From assembly GCA_024500155.1 (NCBI GenBank), contig CM044869.1, forward strand, positions 46,331,898-46,395,897: a stretch of DNA of 64,000 nucleotides, read 5' to 3'. Position numbers and translations under genes: made by a program. Shown piece by piece: positions 44,415 to 56,841 of this stretch. The DNA is from Chenopodium formosanum. Its lineage: Eukaryota; Streptophyta; Magnoliopsida; Caryophyllales; Amaranthaceae. The notes beneath the pieces were generated by a model that saw nothing but the letters and a program-made list of their open reading frames with translations, was not told where the DNA came from and did no database searches. Position 1 is the first letter of the stretch. Every line of letters begins with the position of its first letter.

Positions 44415-46550
44415 ATGAAAGCTAAGAAGACAATGGCAAGTCAGGAAGAAGTCCACGAACTCAGGGGACAGGTAGCTAACATGGCTGAAATGTTGAAGAT
44501 TCTGACTTTTCAAATCAATGACCCTGCAAGACAACAACAGATGAAGCTCATCCAGGAAAGCTTGAGCAGATTATCTAATGACTATAGATTGCAAGGCATT
44601 AGCTCACAAGGGGTCTCGGTGGACAAGGATCTTCTTCTGCAGAAGTTCAATGCCAACGACATCCCGAAATTCAAAGCAATGGATAACCCTTATTTTCATT
44701 TAAGAGCTTTTGAAACTGTAATGAATATTAAGGGAATAGACAAAAAAGCTTTTCATTCTGTATTTTCTCTATCTCTAGAAACCGTTTGTCAGCAATGGTA
44801 CTTCTCTCTTGATAGAGAGAAAACCTCCAGTTGGGATTCAATTGTAAACGCTTTCATTGATAGATATAAATGCAATATTCAAGTTGAAACTGATCATAGG
44901 GAACTTGAAATACTCAAGCGTAAAGAGAATAAAGGCTTTACTTCTTTCTTTAATAAATGGAGGGAAAATTCTGCAAAGATGGTTGAGGTGCCTAGTGAGA
45001 AAGAATCTGTGAGGATGTTTATCAAGAACCTCCAAGAAAAGTATTCTAAGCATCTCAAATACCAAAATAACTTGCACACCTTTAAGGCCGTCTATGACAT
45101 TGGTATCAATATTGAAGACGACCTAGCTAAACAGAAAGTTGCTAACAGTACCTCTAGTAGTGGCTGGAAAGGCAAGAAGAACAACAATCCTTCTTCTTCC
45201 AAAACCACCCACTCAAATAATGTTAGCACCTTTAATTTTAGTGAAGTCCTCGCCATGAATAATCAAGGACAAAAGAAACCACTTAGAAGGAATTTTACTC
45301 CTATTGGTATGAGTTATGACACCGCATTCGATCGCTTACATGCAAAAGGTTTTATAACTCCCATAGGACCGTTTGGGGACCCACCTGTCGAGAAGAGAAC
45401 GACTAGCTGGAACCCCAATGCACATTGTTAGAAGCTAAAGGAAACAATCCAAGATTTAATTGATAACAACAAACTTCCATTGCCCCCTACAAGCAAGAAG
45501 CTAAGTATTAATAACGCACCACTGTCGGATTCCTTGGCTATTTCCGATGAGGAAAATCAGGTTGACCCCTCGAACCTCATTAAACCTGTCGAAGCTATTA
45601 ATGAAGAGGAGGAAATCTTCGAAGATGCCGAGGATCATTTTCCTTGTGGACAAAAACCTGCGACAAAACAAGAAGTGTGTATCCTTATTCAGGTTGTGTT
45701 GGAAGCAAGAGAATTATTACGCGAGGCCATGGAGGTGGTAAAGGAACGAAACGAGCTACTCAAAAGTAGACCTCCACCTATAGAGAAGAAATCATTCTCC
45801 CTTAAAGTAATTAGCACACCCAAAAGGAGCAATAGGCCATACACTCCAATTGGAACTTCTTATGCAAACATGTTCAAAATGCTCTCCGTGAATGGTAAAA
45901 TTCAACCTCACGAACCAAGACCATTTGAATCACTAAAAAGGATAGATAGGTACTACTGTCCATATCATCAATCGGGAGGACATACTATAGAAAATTGTTT
46001 CAAGTTCAAAGACTTGGTCCAAAGATTGATTGATAACAAGAAGTTAGTTCAAATCCCACAAGAACGAGATGCTACCATTAATGGGGTTTGGGATAGTGAT
46101 GAGGAGGATGTCTACCTTAAGGACGTCGAAGAAACTCCACTCTCGACAATATATCCAGTAGGTGACATTTGGAATGAAGAAGATTCACCTATAGATGTCC
46201 TCTCAAGATCCGGGAGAATGCAACCTCCCATTACTACACAACCTATTCCCACTACTCAACAAGTTCCCATACCAATCATAGAAGACAACGATGTTGTCAA
46301 ACAATTAAAAAAGACTAAGGTCAAAATGAACATATGGAAACTTCTAGCTACATCCCGAAAACATAGAATCGTAGTCATGGATGCCTTAGCTAAAGTAGGG
46401 ATAGAATCGGACACTACTCCTGAGGGGTTGGCTAATTTCCTCACGAGTGATCTCCCAAGTCCTACTAATTTGATCACTTTTTCCGACAAAGATCTACCGC
46501 CGGAAGGTGAAAAACACAACAAAGCTCTCAACCTCACAGTAATTTGCAAG
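44415..46550 (+). pseudogene. gag: gag of element E (one stop)
   Basis: ATG 44415, with a second in-frame ATG at 44445 matching the start in element C. The coiled-coil-like N-terminus and gag core (NPYFHLRAFETVMNIKG, GFTSFFNKWRE) are intact to TAG 45429-45431, which follows WNPNAHC, the first Cys of a would-be zinc segment. The same frame continues from 45432 with KETIQDLIDNNKL and then a second zinc-like segment, YYCPYHQSGGHTIENC, at about 45950-45998. It runs without frame change into protease. Confidence 0.85.
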
Positions 46551-49500
46551 AGAATGAACGTCCCCATGACTCTTGTAGATAATGGATCGCCAATTAACGT
46601 TTGCCCACTTAGAACTGCGAGGATGTTGGGGATAAGGGATGAAGATATATCTCCATCAACACAAGGGATAAGAGCTTACGATAACTCATGTCACCAAGCA
46701 TTAGGCACAATTACCATGAACATAATGACGGGAGTAATTGAGCATGCCACCACATTCCAAGTGGTAGATATTAAGGCTTCGTTCAACTTACTGTTGGGAC
46801 GCCCTTGGCTTCATAACCTCCAGGCCATCCCTTCATCTCTTCACCAACAAGTAAAAGCCATAGTTAGAGGAGTACCAATTACAATCGATGCTTCACCCAT
46901 GAGGATCAAAACAGTAGAAAACCCACTAATCAATTTGGAGCACGATGAGAATGACGAAGATCTGTGGGGCTTTAATGAAGAGGTCTCCTTGATCGAGGAA
47001 GATGAAAGGACCCCTCTTTGCTATGACCTTCACTCAAACATGATAACCAATGATATCCTGAGGAAACAAGGACACTTCCCTGCAATGACCTTGGGAAAGA
47101 AGAAAGGGATAGCAAAACAGATGGGACTAACTGGCCTCCCTAAATTAGATACTTTCGGACTTGGTTTCGAACCAACTCTCGAAGATCTAAAGCGAGCCCA
47201 GGAAAAATCAAAAGCACGTAGAAATGCTCGCGCACAAAAGAAAGCAATCCCAATGGATCAATACCCTCTTACCTTAAATGGACAATTCATAAGAGAGGGA
47301 GAAGATTATCCATGTTACGAATTTCCAGAACCCTTCGTTGTAAACGGCATAAGATAACCTAGGTTCGAAATATTTCTTGATTGTTGCTTTCTAGATGAGA
47401 TTCCAACTCCTATACATAAAGAAAAAGCACCCCCATGCTTTGACTTTAACTTCATGGGACTTCTCTTTGGGCAAGAAAAGAATGAGCCAAGATATATAGA
47501 GGATAACTCTTCACTCATTCAAACAGTCCTACAAAGCGAGAACTTTGATCCCTCCAAGCTCATCACTCCAGCAAAGGATTTAGTGCGAGGATAGCGCAAG
47601 ACAGTAAAAGTGACTACTGCAAACGGAAAGAAGATCTCAATAACTACATGACAAGGGCCAATGTTCGAAGAATCGTCTGAGTCAGAATCTGAGTCAGAGT
47701 CTTCCCCTATCGAGTCCTCTAAGTCTCTAGTTGTAGCACCTCCCTCTAATTCTTCTATTTTATCATCTACTCCTAGGATAGTTAGCAATCAAGTCCCAAC
47801 GGACATTTCTTTATTCGATGTAATGATTTCTGAGTTTAATAATATGTTTTCTTCCCCTTATTCCTCGTGTTTCTCTTTAGCTCCAGATGACGAGTATTGC
47901 TTAACTAACGATGAAAATGACAAAGAAATCATTAAAGCAATGGAAACACTTGAAAATAAAACACCAATAATCGAGGACACTGAAACGGTTGATATCTCAA
48001 AACATCCAACCATTAAAAGAGAAGTTAAAATCAGACTCACCCTAAACAAAGATGAAAGAACCGATTTTATTAATCTACTTAAAGAATTCATCGATGTATT
48101 CGCTTGGTCATATGAAGATATGCCAGGCCTTAATAGAGAAATAGCTCAACACACTATACCACTAATCCCAGGAATGAAACCTATAAAACAAAAGTTGCGT
48201 CGAATGAAACCCGACGTAGCTCTTAAACTAAAAGAAGAAGTACAAAAGCAAATAACTGCAGGTTTTATCAAGGTATCCAAATACCTCGAATGGGTTGCAA
48301 ATGTAGTCCCAGTTCCAAAAAAGGATGGTAGGGTTCGAATGTGTGTCGATTATCGAGATCTAAATAAGGCAAGTCCAAAGGACGACTTCCCTTTACCACA
48401 CATCGATATTTTGGTAGATAATACACCGAATCACGCACTTCTCTCATTTATGGATGGATACGCAAGGTACAACTAGATCCTCATGGCCGAAGAAGACATG
48501 GAGAAGACAACATTCATAACACCTTGGGGTAGTTACTGTTACACGGTAATGCCATTCGGGTTGAAAAATGCGGGTGCCACTTACCAACGAGCAGCAACTG
48601 CCCTACTCCATGACATGATGCACAAAGAAGTCGAAGTATACGTGGACGACATGATTGTGAAATCTAGAGATCATCCAGGACATCAAGAGGCCTTAAGAAA
48701 ATTCTTCGAGAGGCTAAGAAAATACAACATGAGGTTGAATCCATCCAAGGATACTTTTGGAGTAACCTCAGGCAAATTCTTGGGATACGTCATAAGCTCT
48801 AGAGGAATAGAGATAGACCCAACCAAGATCAAAGCAATCATGTCAATGCCACCGCCCAAAACCGAGAAGCAAATTCGAGGATTTGTTGGCCGGTTACAAT
48901 ATATAAGTAGGTTCATATCTAAGCTAACAACAATATGTGAACCAATATTCAAGAAGCTTAAGAAAAATGTGCCAGTAATATGGGACGACGAGTGCCAAAA
49001 AGCCTTTGAAAAGATCAAAGCCTATCTCGCCAATCCTCCCATATTAGCCCCAGCGCTTCCAGGAATTCCTCTAAGGCTGTACTTAACAGTCACCAAAGAA
49101 ACAATGGGAGCTATGCTCGCACAAGAGGTAGAAGGAAAAGAAAACGCCATCTACTACCTAAGCAAAAAGATGCTCAAATATGAAGCACGCTATACACCAC
49201 TTGAGAAATTGTGTCTCGCATTGGTGTGGGCCACAACCAAGTTAAGACATTACATGCTTGTTCACACAGTCTTTGTAGTGTCACGAATGGATCCTCTCAG
49301 GTACTTATTCGAGAAATCCACGCTTAACGGACGTATCTCAACATGGATAGTCAACCTAGCCCAGTTTGATGTAAGGTTCATGCCTCAAAAGGCTATTAAA
49401 GGATCTGTAGTCTCGGGACTTCTTAGCGGACTTTCCAATAGAAGATTCAACACCAATACTCGACAATGAATTTCCAGATGAAGACTTAATGGTCACGGAA

Positions 49501-51230
49501 GATGATACTTGGACTTTATACTTCTATGGAGCCTCGAACCAAAAGGGATGTGGCGTAGGAGTCCTATTAGTATCACCTAAAGAGGAGCATGTTCCAATTT
49601 CAATAAAGTTAGATTTCGACATTACCAACAACGCTGCAAAGTATGAAGCATGCGTGGTAGGCCTCGAAACAGCTTTAGCATTGGGTGTAAAGAAACTTAG
49701 AATATTCGGAGATTCTTCCTTGATCATCAACCAAATCTCCAAAAGATGGAAAGTAAGGACGAAAGCTTAGCCCCTTACCAAACCTATTTGGAAACTCTCA
49801 CCGATCAACTGGAAAAGGTGGAGTACATATATCTACCTAGAGAAGAAAACCAATTTGCCGATGCCTTGGCAAGACTAGCCTCAATGGTTAGGATTCCTAA
49901 GGAAATTGAGCAAATGCCTCTAACGATAGAGAAAAGACACAAACCAGCATATGTTCAAACTATAGAGGATGATGAAACAATCCAAGAAGAAGAAAAAGAA
50001 GAAGAAGAACCATGGTATACCGAGATACTCAATTATGTCACCAAAGGAGAATACCCTCCTGATGCTGACAAAAGAGCAAAACGAGCTTTGAGACTTTTGG
50101 CTTCCCAATACGTACTCATAAATGATGAGCTACACAAAAGGGTACCTTAAGGTCGAGCCCTATTATGTGTAAGCAAGAAGGACGCTCAAAGAACTATGAG
50201 AATAGTTCACGAAGGAGTATGTGGAACACATGTTAATGGCAAAATGCTAGTCCAAAAGATAATGAGAGAAGGATATTATTGGACTACCATGAATAGGGAT
50301 TGTCATCAATATGTAAAAAGATGCCCTAAGTGCCAAATTTATGCAAACTTGCAGCATATTCCTACACCCCACCATGGCCATTCTCAACATGGGGAATCGA
50401 TATAATTGGAAAAATCACACCTCGTGGAACAGGAGGTCACGAATACATCTTGGTAGCAATCGATTACTTCACAAAGTGGGTAGAAGCACAATCATATGCT
50501 AAACTCACTGCAAAACATGTAGCACTCTTTATCGAAAGGAACATAATTTGTCGATATGGAGTCCCACACGAGATGATAACTGACAATGGAACTCACTTTC
50601 AAGCCGAATGTGAAGAATTGTTACAAAAGTATGGTATTCAACATCACCATTCTTCCCCTTACAAACCTCAAACAAATGGAGCAGTTGAAGCAGCTAACAA
50701 AAATTTAAAAACTATCATCGAGAAAATGACAGAAAATTACAAGGATTGGCCTGACAAACTCCATTTTGCACTTTGGGGTTATCGCACGTCAATTCGAACG
50801 TCAACAGGAAACACGCCATTCGCCTTAGTCTATGGAATGGATGTCGTACACCCTGTAGAACTATAAATACCTTCTCTATGCATTGCGTTAGAAAGTAAAC
50901 TCGATGAAGTTGAATGGACTAGAGCACGGTATGAAGAATTAATTCTACTTGATGAAAAACGACTAGAAGCTCTACATCATACCCAAATGCTACCAAACTC
51001 GTATGGCTAGACACTTCAACAAGAAGGTCAAGACAAGAAACATCAAGGTTAGAGACTTGGTACTAAAAGCACTAAAATAGAATGTGTTGGATCCAAGAGG
51101 CAAATTCAGGCCCAATTGGTCCGGACCATACATTGTCAAAACAATCTTATCAGGAGGTGCAGCTCAATTAACTGACATGGATGGCAATGAATTCTCAAAC
51201 ATGACCAATCTTGACCAACTTAAGAAGTAA
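46551..51230 (+). pseudogene. pol: pol of element E: PR-RT-RH-aRH-INT (broken)
   Basis: Protease has TLVDNGSPINVCPL (about 46568) and LLLGRPWLH (about 46790). A linker with Ser/Glu repeats (ESESESESS, about 47680) precedes RT. RT motifs are RMCVDYRDLNKASP, SFMDGYARYN and an intact YVDD at 48639-48650; RNase H ends near 49400; the second RNase H spans 49489-49900; integrase has AIDYFTKWVEA (50457), TDNGTHF (50581) and NGAVEAANK (50680). Stops: 47355, 47592, 47649, 48474, 50148, 50864. Frame changes: about 49410, 49750, 50380 and 50990. Last stop TAA 51228-51230. Except for those breaks every catalytic residue is present. Confidence 0.9.
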
Positions 51231-51714
51231 TACCCATAATTACTTGAGTAGGACACTCAAGAGATCTACGTTTGGCCTAATTCCTTAAGAAAGGATACGT
51301 AGGCAACCCTTTAAAAAGGGTGCGGCCACTTTAATTATCAAACATTCCGTGTCTCAGTAAAAAAAATAAAATAAAATAAATAAATAAATAAATAAATATT
51401 GTCGCCAGGCGACAAAGCGAAAAGTTTGGCGACAGACTCGTATGAGCGACACCAATTTTCTGCGGACATCTGGACAACCTTGGTGCATTCTGGAATTTTT
51501 TTTTTTTCGACTTCCGTACTTGAAGAAATTTTTTCAGAAAAAATATTTTAAGTTGTTTTCATTGCTTTAAATGAACAAATATAAAGTTAATTTAATTAAA
51601 AAGCTAAAATTGCATTAATAAGTAAAAGAATTACATCATTGATGGAATTTAAATAAAGCTTAAAAAATTAAAATTAACTTAACATGTCTAATAAATCGAA
51701 GGAAAAGCAATACT
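51231..51714. other. Region after pol of element E
   Basis: Begins with the stretch containing AAGGATACGTAGGCAACC, a motif often found just after pol in Ogre/Tat elements, then (ATAA)n low complexity, a palindrome array and an AT-rich spacer. Confidence 0.5.
51400..51451. repeat. Palindrome array after pol of element E
   Basis: TGTCGCCAGGCGACA at 51400, a half unit at 51420-51434 and a weaker one ending at 51451. No TATA box at the 50-bp distance is evident on either side. Confidence 0.6.
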
Positions 51715-53228
51715 CTAATCTCTCTTTTCTTTCTTCACCCTTTTCCAATTTTTATCAGAGGCTTCTTCTTCATCCATCACTTTTGCTAAGAGACATCCAT
51801 TAGAGGCTCTACATTCGATTTTAGTATGGACAGTCTCTCCCACAGCTCAAACTCCATGCTTCTTCTCTACCCAAACCTTCTTTTCTGTAGAGTCCACCTT
51901 TCTTTTCCCTTTGTCTTTTTTAGCACTCTTCTTTTTAGGCGCCACAGGATTCTTAAACTCAACCCTTTCACCTAGGCGTTCCTTCGCAGGCATTTTCTTG
52001 TCACCAAGGCGACTCTTCACATTGGTCTTCTCTATTTTGGTTCGGTTCTTTTGAGCTCTACCAGTCAACCATCGCTTCACATCATTGGACAAAGAAGGTG
52101 GAGCCTTTTAGGTAATCACTTTCCATAAAGGTCTAGCACACCAATACCCGTCAAATCGTTCAACTTCCTGTGAAACCAGGAATTCATAAAGGCGACGAAG
52201 ATCTCCCGTAGGAATGGTTTGAGCAATCCCATATTGCCTCTTTACTCTGCAGGGATAATAAAAGGTCAATTTTGACAAACTAGGAAGACGGCAAAAGGGT
52301 TGGGTATTACAACCAATCATCTTTTCAAGCTTCCACCGAGGAATGACCCATTTAATGGAGAAGTCACAACATGCAAAGACCTTGCCCCACTCTCGGCGAC
52401 CCATCTTCAAGGAGAAACGTTTCTTTCGTCGAACAAAGCAATTGGGGGTATATTTGTCAATATTATCAGGAGGACTAATCAATTCTAGTCTCTCCATGAG
52501 CCACATCTGTAAAAATCAATGCACATAATCAGTATTGCTATACAAAAATATATTTTTAATTTCTGTAATTAAGAATATTATTTTTCTACCTGTAATAAAA
52601 TTGGAGAGCCTCGAAGAGGTGCTTCTGGATTCTTTTTCAATTCATCAAGACTAAGCATAGTCTCTCCAACGATTAATGGCATTGGATTTCTCCCACATTC
52701 GATTTGTTCTAGCACAGATATTATAATTGCTTGACCATCATTATTTTTACCATTAGTAAGAAAATATTGGCTAAGCATGCCAAAGAGAAAAGCTCTTCTC
52801 CTACAGACATGAAAAGATTCGGAGCGTGGTCTATCAAAATAAAAACGTGCAAATTCTTTTAAATCAACATTATTACCATGCACTATGTTTTTTAGATCTT
52901 TACCCCTAAGGTCAAGGAAACGCTCATAATCTTTGTAATAATACTCACTCACCGAAGGCATTACTACAAGATTTAATGGAGGAAAGCCTAGAATGGCACC
53001 AAACTCTTCTGGTAAAGGGCAAATTTCATCATAGCCTAATCTAAAACAATGAGTATTAGGATCCCAATATTCTAAGGCGGTATGAATGAAGTCTATATCA
53101 AGATTTACCCCCTTTATGACATAAATATCCCCCATATGAAAAAAGTCAAGTTCTTTTCTCTCCTTAGCAGTTAAAGAACAACACCACTCACGAGCGAAAT
53201 CACAAAAACTCTTTTTAATTAAAGCCAT
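51715..53228 (-). pseudogene. DUF7745-like antisense gene of element E
   Basis: Exon 1 is 53228-52590 (213 codons), intron 52589-52507 (83 bp; starts GTAGAA, ends TTTTACAG), exon 2 52506-51715; phase is kept and the product would have 476 residues. Exon 1 is fully open: HTALEYWDPNTHCFRLGYDE, PLPEEFGAILGFPPL, a cysteine pair in EWCCSLTAKERKE. Exon 2 starts MWLMERLELISPP and ends in a Lys-rich basic tail (KKKSAKKDKGKRK). Stops at 52108-52110 (CAA to TAA by comparison with C) and 51845-51847 break it. The family resembles plant DUF7745 proteins, function unknown. It lies tail-to-tail with pol. Confidence 0.8.
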
Positions 53229-53284
53229 GATTAATTTTTTGAGTTAATCTGTTCGAACTATACAGAAATCGGCAGATTTGGGGG

Positions 53285-53439
53285 CTATTTATAAACAACT
53301 TTTTGGCATATTTTGAATTCTGTAAGGATTTGGAAAACCAAGTTTGTCGCCTGACGACAACGTCTGTCGCTTGGCGACAAAGCATGTCGCCTGGCGACAA
53401 AAGGATACGCGTGGCGACAACGCGTCTGAGTAAGCGACA
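53285..53439 (-). promoter_or_regulatory. Promoter module of the antisense DUF7745-like gene (element E)
   Basis: Five units at 53345 TGTCGCCTGACGACA, 53365 TGTCGCTTGGCGACA, 53385 TGTCGCCTGGCGACA, 53405 and 53425, exactly 20 bp apart. TATA box (minus strand TTATAAATAG) at 53285-53294, 50 bp from the array and about 56 bp before ATG 53228. Confidence 0.82.
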
Positions 53440-53838
53440 ATTACGCGCTATGCAACCCGCGTTTTTCTGACTTCGATTCGACTTTGATTTTGCACATTAC
53501 ACCCTGTTATTCAATACCCTCATACAAATCCATTCCATATTGCCTTTTTTCTTTTTGATTAAATTGAGCTTAGGCTTATTTTTAGTCGACATCATTTTAT
53601 TTTTCATTTTTTCTTTTGGGGGAGAAAGTCGGATGCCCTCCATTGATAATAAAAATGACGGAAATTTTTGCGCAAAAATTAAGTCACAGATGCACACACT
53701 CACATGCACGTAAAATGAAAAATAAAATGCAAAGATAAAACAGGCTTAATATAAAAGGCTTGTATATACAATATAAGTCATCTAATACAAAAGACAAAGC
53801 CCTATGGAGTTAAATAAATAAATGAGCACAGGTACAAA

Positions 53839-56143
53839 CTATGGCGCTGGAGGCCGTAAATGATGAGGTACGCCCATCATATCAAAGAACGTTGTAGACT
53901 GGGGAGTATGCTCCTCACCATCTCCTGACACGTCAGTCGGCGGAAACCTCAGCTCAGGGCCGACCCCCCCGGGCTCACCCGTCGACAACAGCTGAGGCTG
54001 CAAGGGCTGCTGCGACGACGAGCCGACCTCGTACGTCCCACTACCCATCGAAAGAGCCGATGTCGCACCTCCTTGGCCCGACGGCCCAGCAAAGACATCC
54101 TCAGGTGAAGAAGCTGAGCCCTCGATCGGAGCAGCCTCAGACCGGCCACCTCGGCCGCTATCAGAAGTGCGGCGACGCCTTGAGCCAGATCTACTCGGCT
54201 CTCTCCTAGCCTCGGGTCTCAACCGAGTGCGGGGTGAAGGAATAGGCTGTCCCTGCAAAGGTAAATCAAGTCTGACACTAAGGAAAGAATATAATGAAAG
54301 GTGATACAAAAGAAAGACAAGAGAGATACCTCCTCAACGTCGTTCCTCCGACAGGTAGCTCGGTCCCGTAACCTCACCACCTATACACCTCGCCATAGCT
54401 GTCACCACCTCGCGAGAAAACTGTCAAAGGAATAAAGTCAGTGATACTACAGAACAAATACAAAAGCAAGAAAATAGATAAGCTCACCCGAGTCTGGTGA
54501 TGAGGAATAGAGCGCTCCACAAAACGCTGATCCTCGGGGGCTGGAGGAATCATCTCCTCGATCGGTCCGAACGTGCCCTGGTAATAGATAGACATCCTCG
54601 GAGGGATGAACTCCCTAGGCCCAGCCTAATAAAATAAAATTCAAAAGATTAGAATTCACTTGGGGGCTACCTAAAGAGAAATAAAAGCAAAAGCATATCG
54701 CTGCCTCCTCAGACAAAACAGGGGCTGGCGCTAGCAAAGGCAGCAAGTCATCCTCGTAACTTTGCCCTGAATGGACATGAGACCGCCAGGGAGTGCCAGG
54801 AGACGACCGACTCGCGCAGTCACGCATCAACGCCTCGTGAAACATATGTTGAGGCGGGCAAGCAGGGACGACAAAAACATCCGAGGAGTGCTGAATAGCT
54901 ACTCTCTCGCCAAGATACAATGTAGCATCATACGTCCCCTGAAAGTAACGACGCTCGGCAGTATACCGCGTGGCCAGCGCAGGTATAATCAAATCAGCTC
55001 ATGTACGGTATACCACGTCAGGCTCCTACAAAACAGATATGTAAGATCAATGCACTCAAAAAAGTAATATCAAAAAACAAATGTTCACGAGAACCTACCG
55101 AGAGGATCAGATCTCGAATGCGTGCAGTCTCGACCTGGCCAGTACGACCTCCCCAACCAACGCCAATGGGAAGCTCACGAGGTGAAGGTTTCACCAGTGC
55201 AAGCGAAGGGAAGTACTCGTAGATCCACATCTACATAGATAAGGAAAAGTCAGCAAATGCTTGCACAAGTCTAGAGCTAATTTAAAAAGGATGGAAATAT
55301 ACCTCTACGACCCTCCAGAAACTGGAAAGTGCGACCTCTCCAGACAAGGCCCTATGACGGCAGGAACGTCGCAGGCCCAGAAGAAAGTCAGCATAGGCCA
55401 AGCTGGCCCAGTCATACGTCCCGACCAGAGAAAGGTCGCGAATAGCTCTTAGGTATTAGAGAAGTACTCGACTACCCTTGTTAGAAGAAAAGGTCCCTGA
55501 CAGTAAAATAAGAACAAAGATGCGCACCCGTTGCTCGCGAGTGGTCGCATCATCCTCAAAAGCCGCTACTAGGGTAGAACGGCAGATGCACCGGGAACTA
55601 AGCTGTCCCGGCTGAGCCTCGGCACGGGCCCGAACAGCAATCGGACCCAATAACTCCGAAACCATCGGTGAGTAGACAGTAATATCACTATCAAATGGCA
55701 GTGGAGAAGAACAAAACTCCAAACCTGTGATGAGACTGAAGTCGGCAGGAGTGAAAGGTGTTGGTGTTATCCCAAAAGAACTCCACCAAAGCTCGGACAA
55801 CGAGGTTACCCCCATCATAGGAGTACATGGCCTGAGTAGCCCGAAAGAGGGGAGTCAACCTACAGGACTCCCAGAGTTGTTGCAACACCTCGTCTCTGTT
55901 GAAATACGCTTTATATAGCGTACCGATGACGTTGTTGCCAGAACCATGACTGCGAGTTCTCCTGCTGATGAGCCCGCGTCGCACCCTCTTAGAGATATGG
56001 TGCTCGGGAGAAAAGAAAAAAGTGCGCTCATCCCACTCTGGAAGGGGTCCAACTCTAGTAGAAGGGTCCTCACCCTCGCCGACGGGCTCGACCTCCTGGC
56101 GTGCGTCCCTCGACTGAGAACCAGAGCCGCGTTGCCTAACCAT
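53839..56143 (-). pseudogene. PMD antisense gene of element E
   Basis: ATG 56143 (MVRQRGSGSQSRDARQ). Exon 1 to 55303 holds the start of the plant mobile domain (FSLITGLEFCSSPLPFDSD) and TYDWASLAYADFLLGLRRSC; intron 55302-55231 (72 bp); exon 2 55230-55099 (IYEYFPSLALVKPSP); intron 55098-55026; exon 3 from 55025 (RRYFQGTYDATLYLGERVA). The last exon ends at 53839 with the basic SRSGSRRRRTSD patch and tail HHLRPPAP. Damage: a 26-bp deletion near 55760 between short CACT repeats shifts the frame, TAA near 55455, TGA in exon 3, and donor GT to AT at 54698-54697. PMD proteins of hosts act in the nucleus on silencing and development; a role here is inference. Confidence 0.78.
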
Positions 56144-56749
56144 GCTATATTATGCAAATAATAAAGAATGAGGCTCTATGGTATCTAAGGTTCGCCTAGC
56201 CGCATGATACTATGTTCGCAAAATGGAGTACGTAGTACAAAAAACAGAGCACAATTTCAACATGAGCATAATTAGCATTTTCAAGTAATCAAACAATTTC
56301 TTGCAATACTTTGACAAATATTGTGACAAATTGTACAAGAGGAACTAGTAAAAACATCAAGAACGGATCACATTGTTCTTCACGACCTCAAGAGGTCCAA
56401 CAATGGTGAATCACTCATTTCTTCACCAAATTGAGTCAAACAAGTCTCAAAATATTCCCAAGGCAATGCATAAACATAATCAAGCAATTTCAAGGCATAA
56501 AATTCAGCAAAAGAAGCGAATTAAGCAAAGACATGTTCGAATTTCCGGAAAATTTGTGAACAAAGAACGCATAATTCAGCGAAAACCGAGTTGAGTTTGA
56601 ATAAAACTTACATGGATCGGGAAAATAGATGGAATAAGCTTTGATTTGCAACAAGTTTGAGCGAATTGAGCGAGAACGAGAAGATTGAAGTTTTAAGCAA
56701 ATGCGAAAAACAGAACAGCTGCGACGGAAAATGAAGAAGAAAGGGAGGG

Positions 56750-56841
56750 TATTTAAAAAACCCAACCCTATCGCCAAACGACAAGTTTGTCGCCTGGCGA
56801 CAAAGCCTGTCGCCTGGCAACAAGCAGAAAAAGCGGCGACA
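56750..56841 (-). promoter_or_regulatory. Promoter module of the antisense PMD gene (element E)
   Basis: Units at 56769 TATCGCCAAACGACA, 56788 TGTCGCCTGGCGACA, 56808 TGTCGCCTGGCAACA and 56827 (half unit), 19-20 bp apart. A TATA-like box (minus strand TTTAAATA) lies at 56750-56757, only 11 bp from the array, about 600 bp before ATG 56143. Confidence 0.68.

Noticed and set aside
44838..45079. Minus-strand frames opposite gag in E (and plus-strand 29360-29607 in C)
   Set aside because: Shadows of the conserved gag core, found in both copies for that reason.
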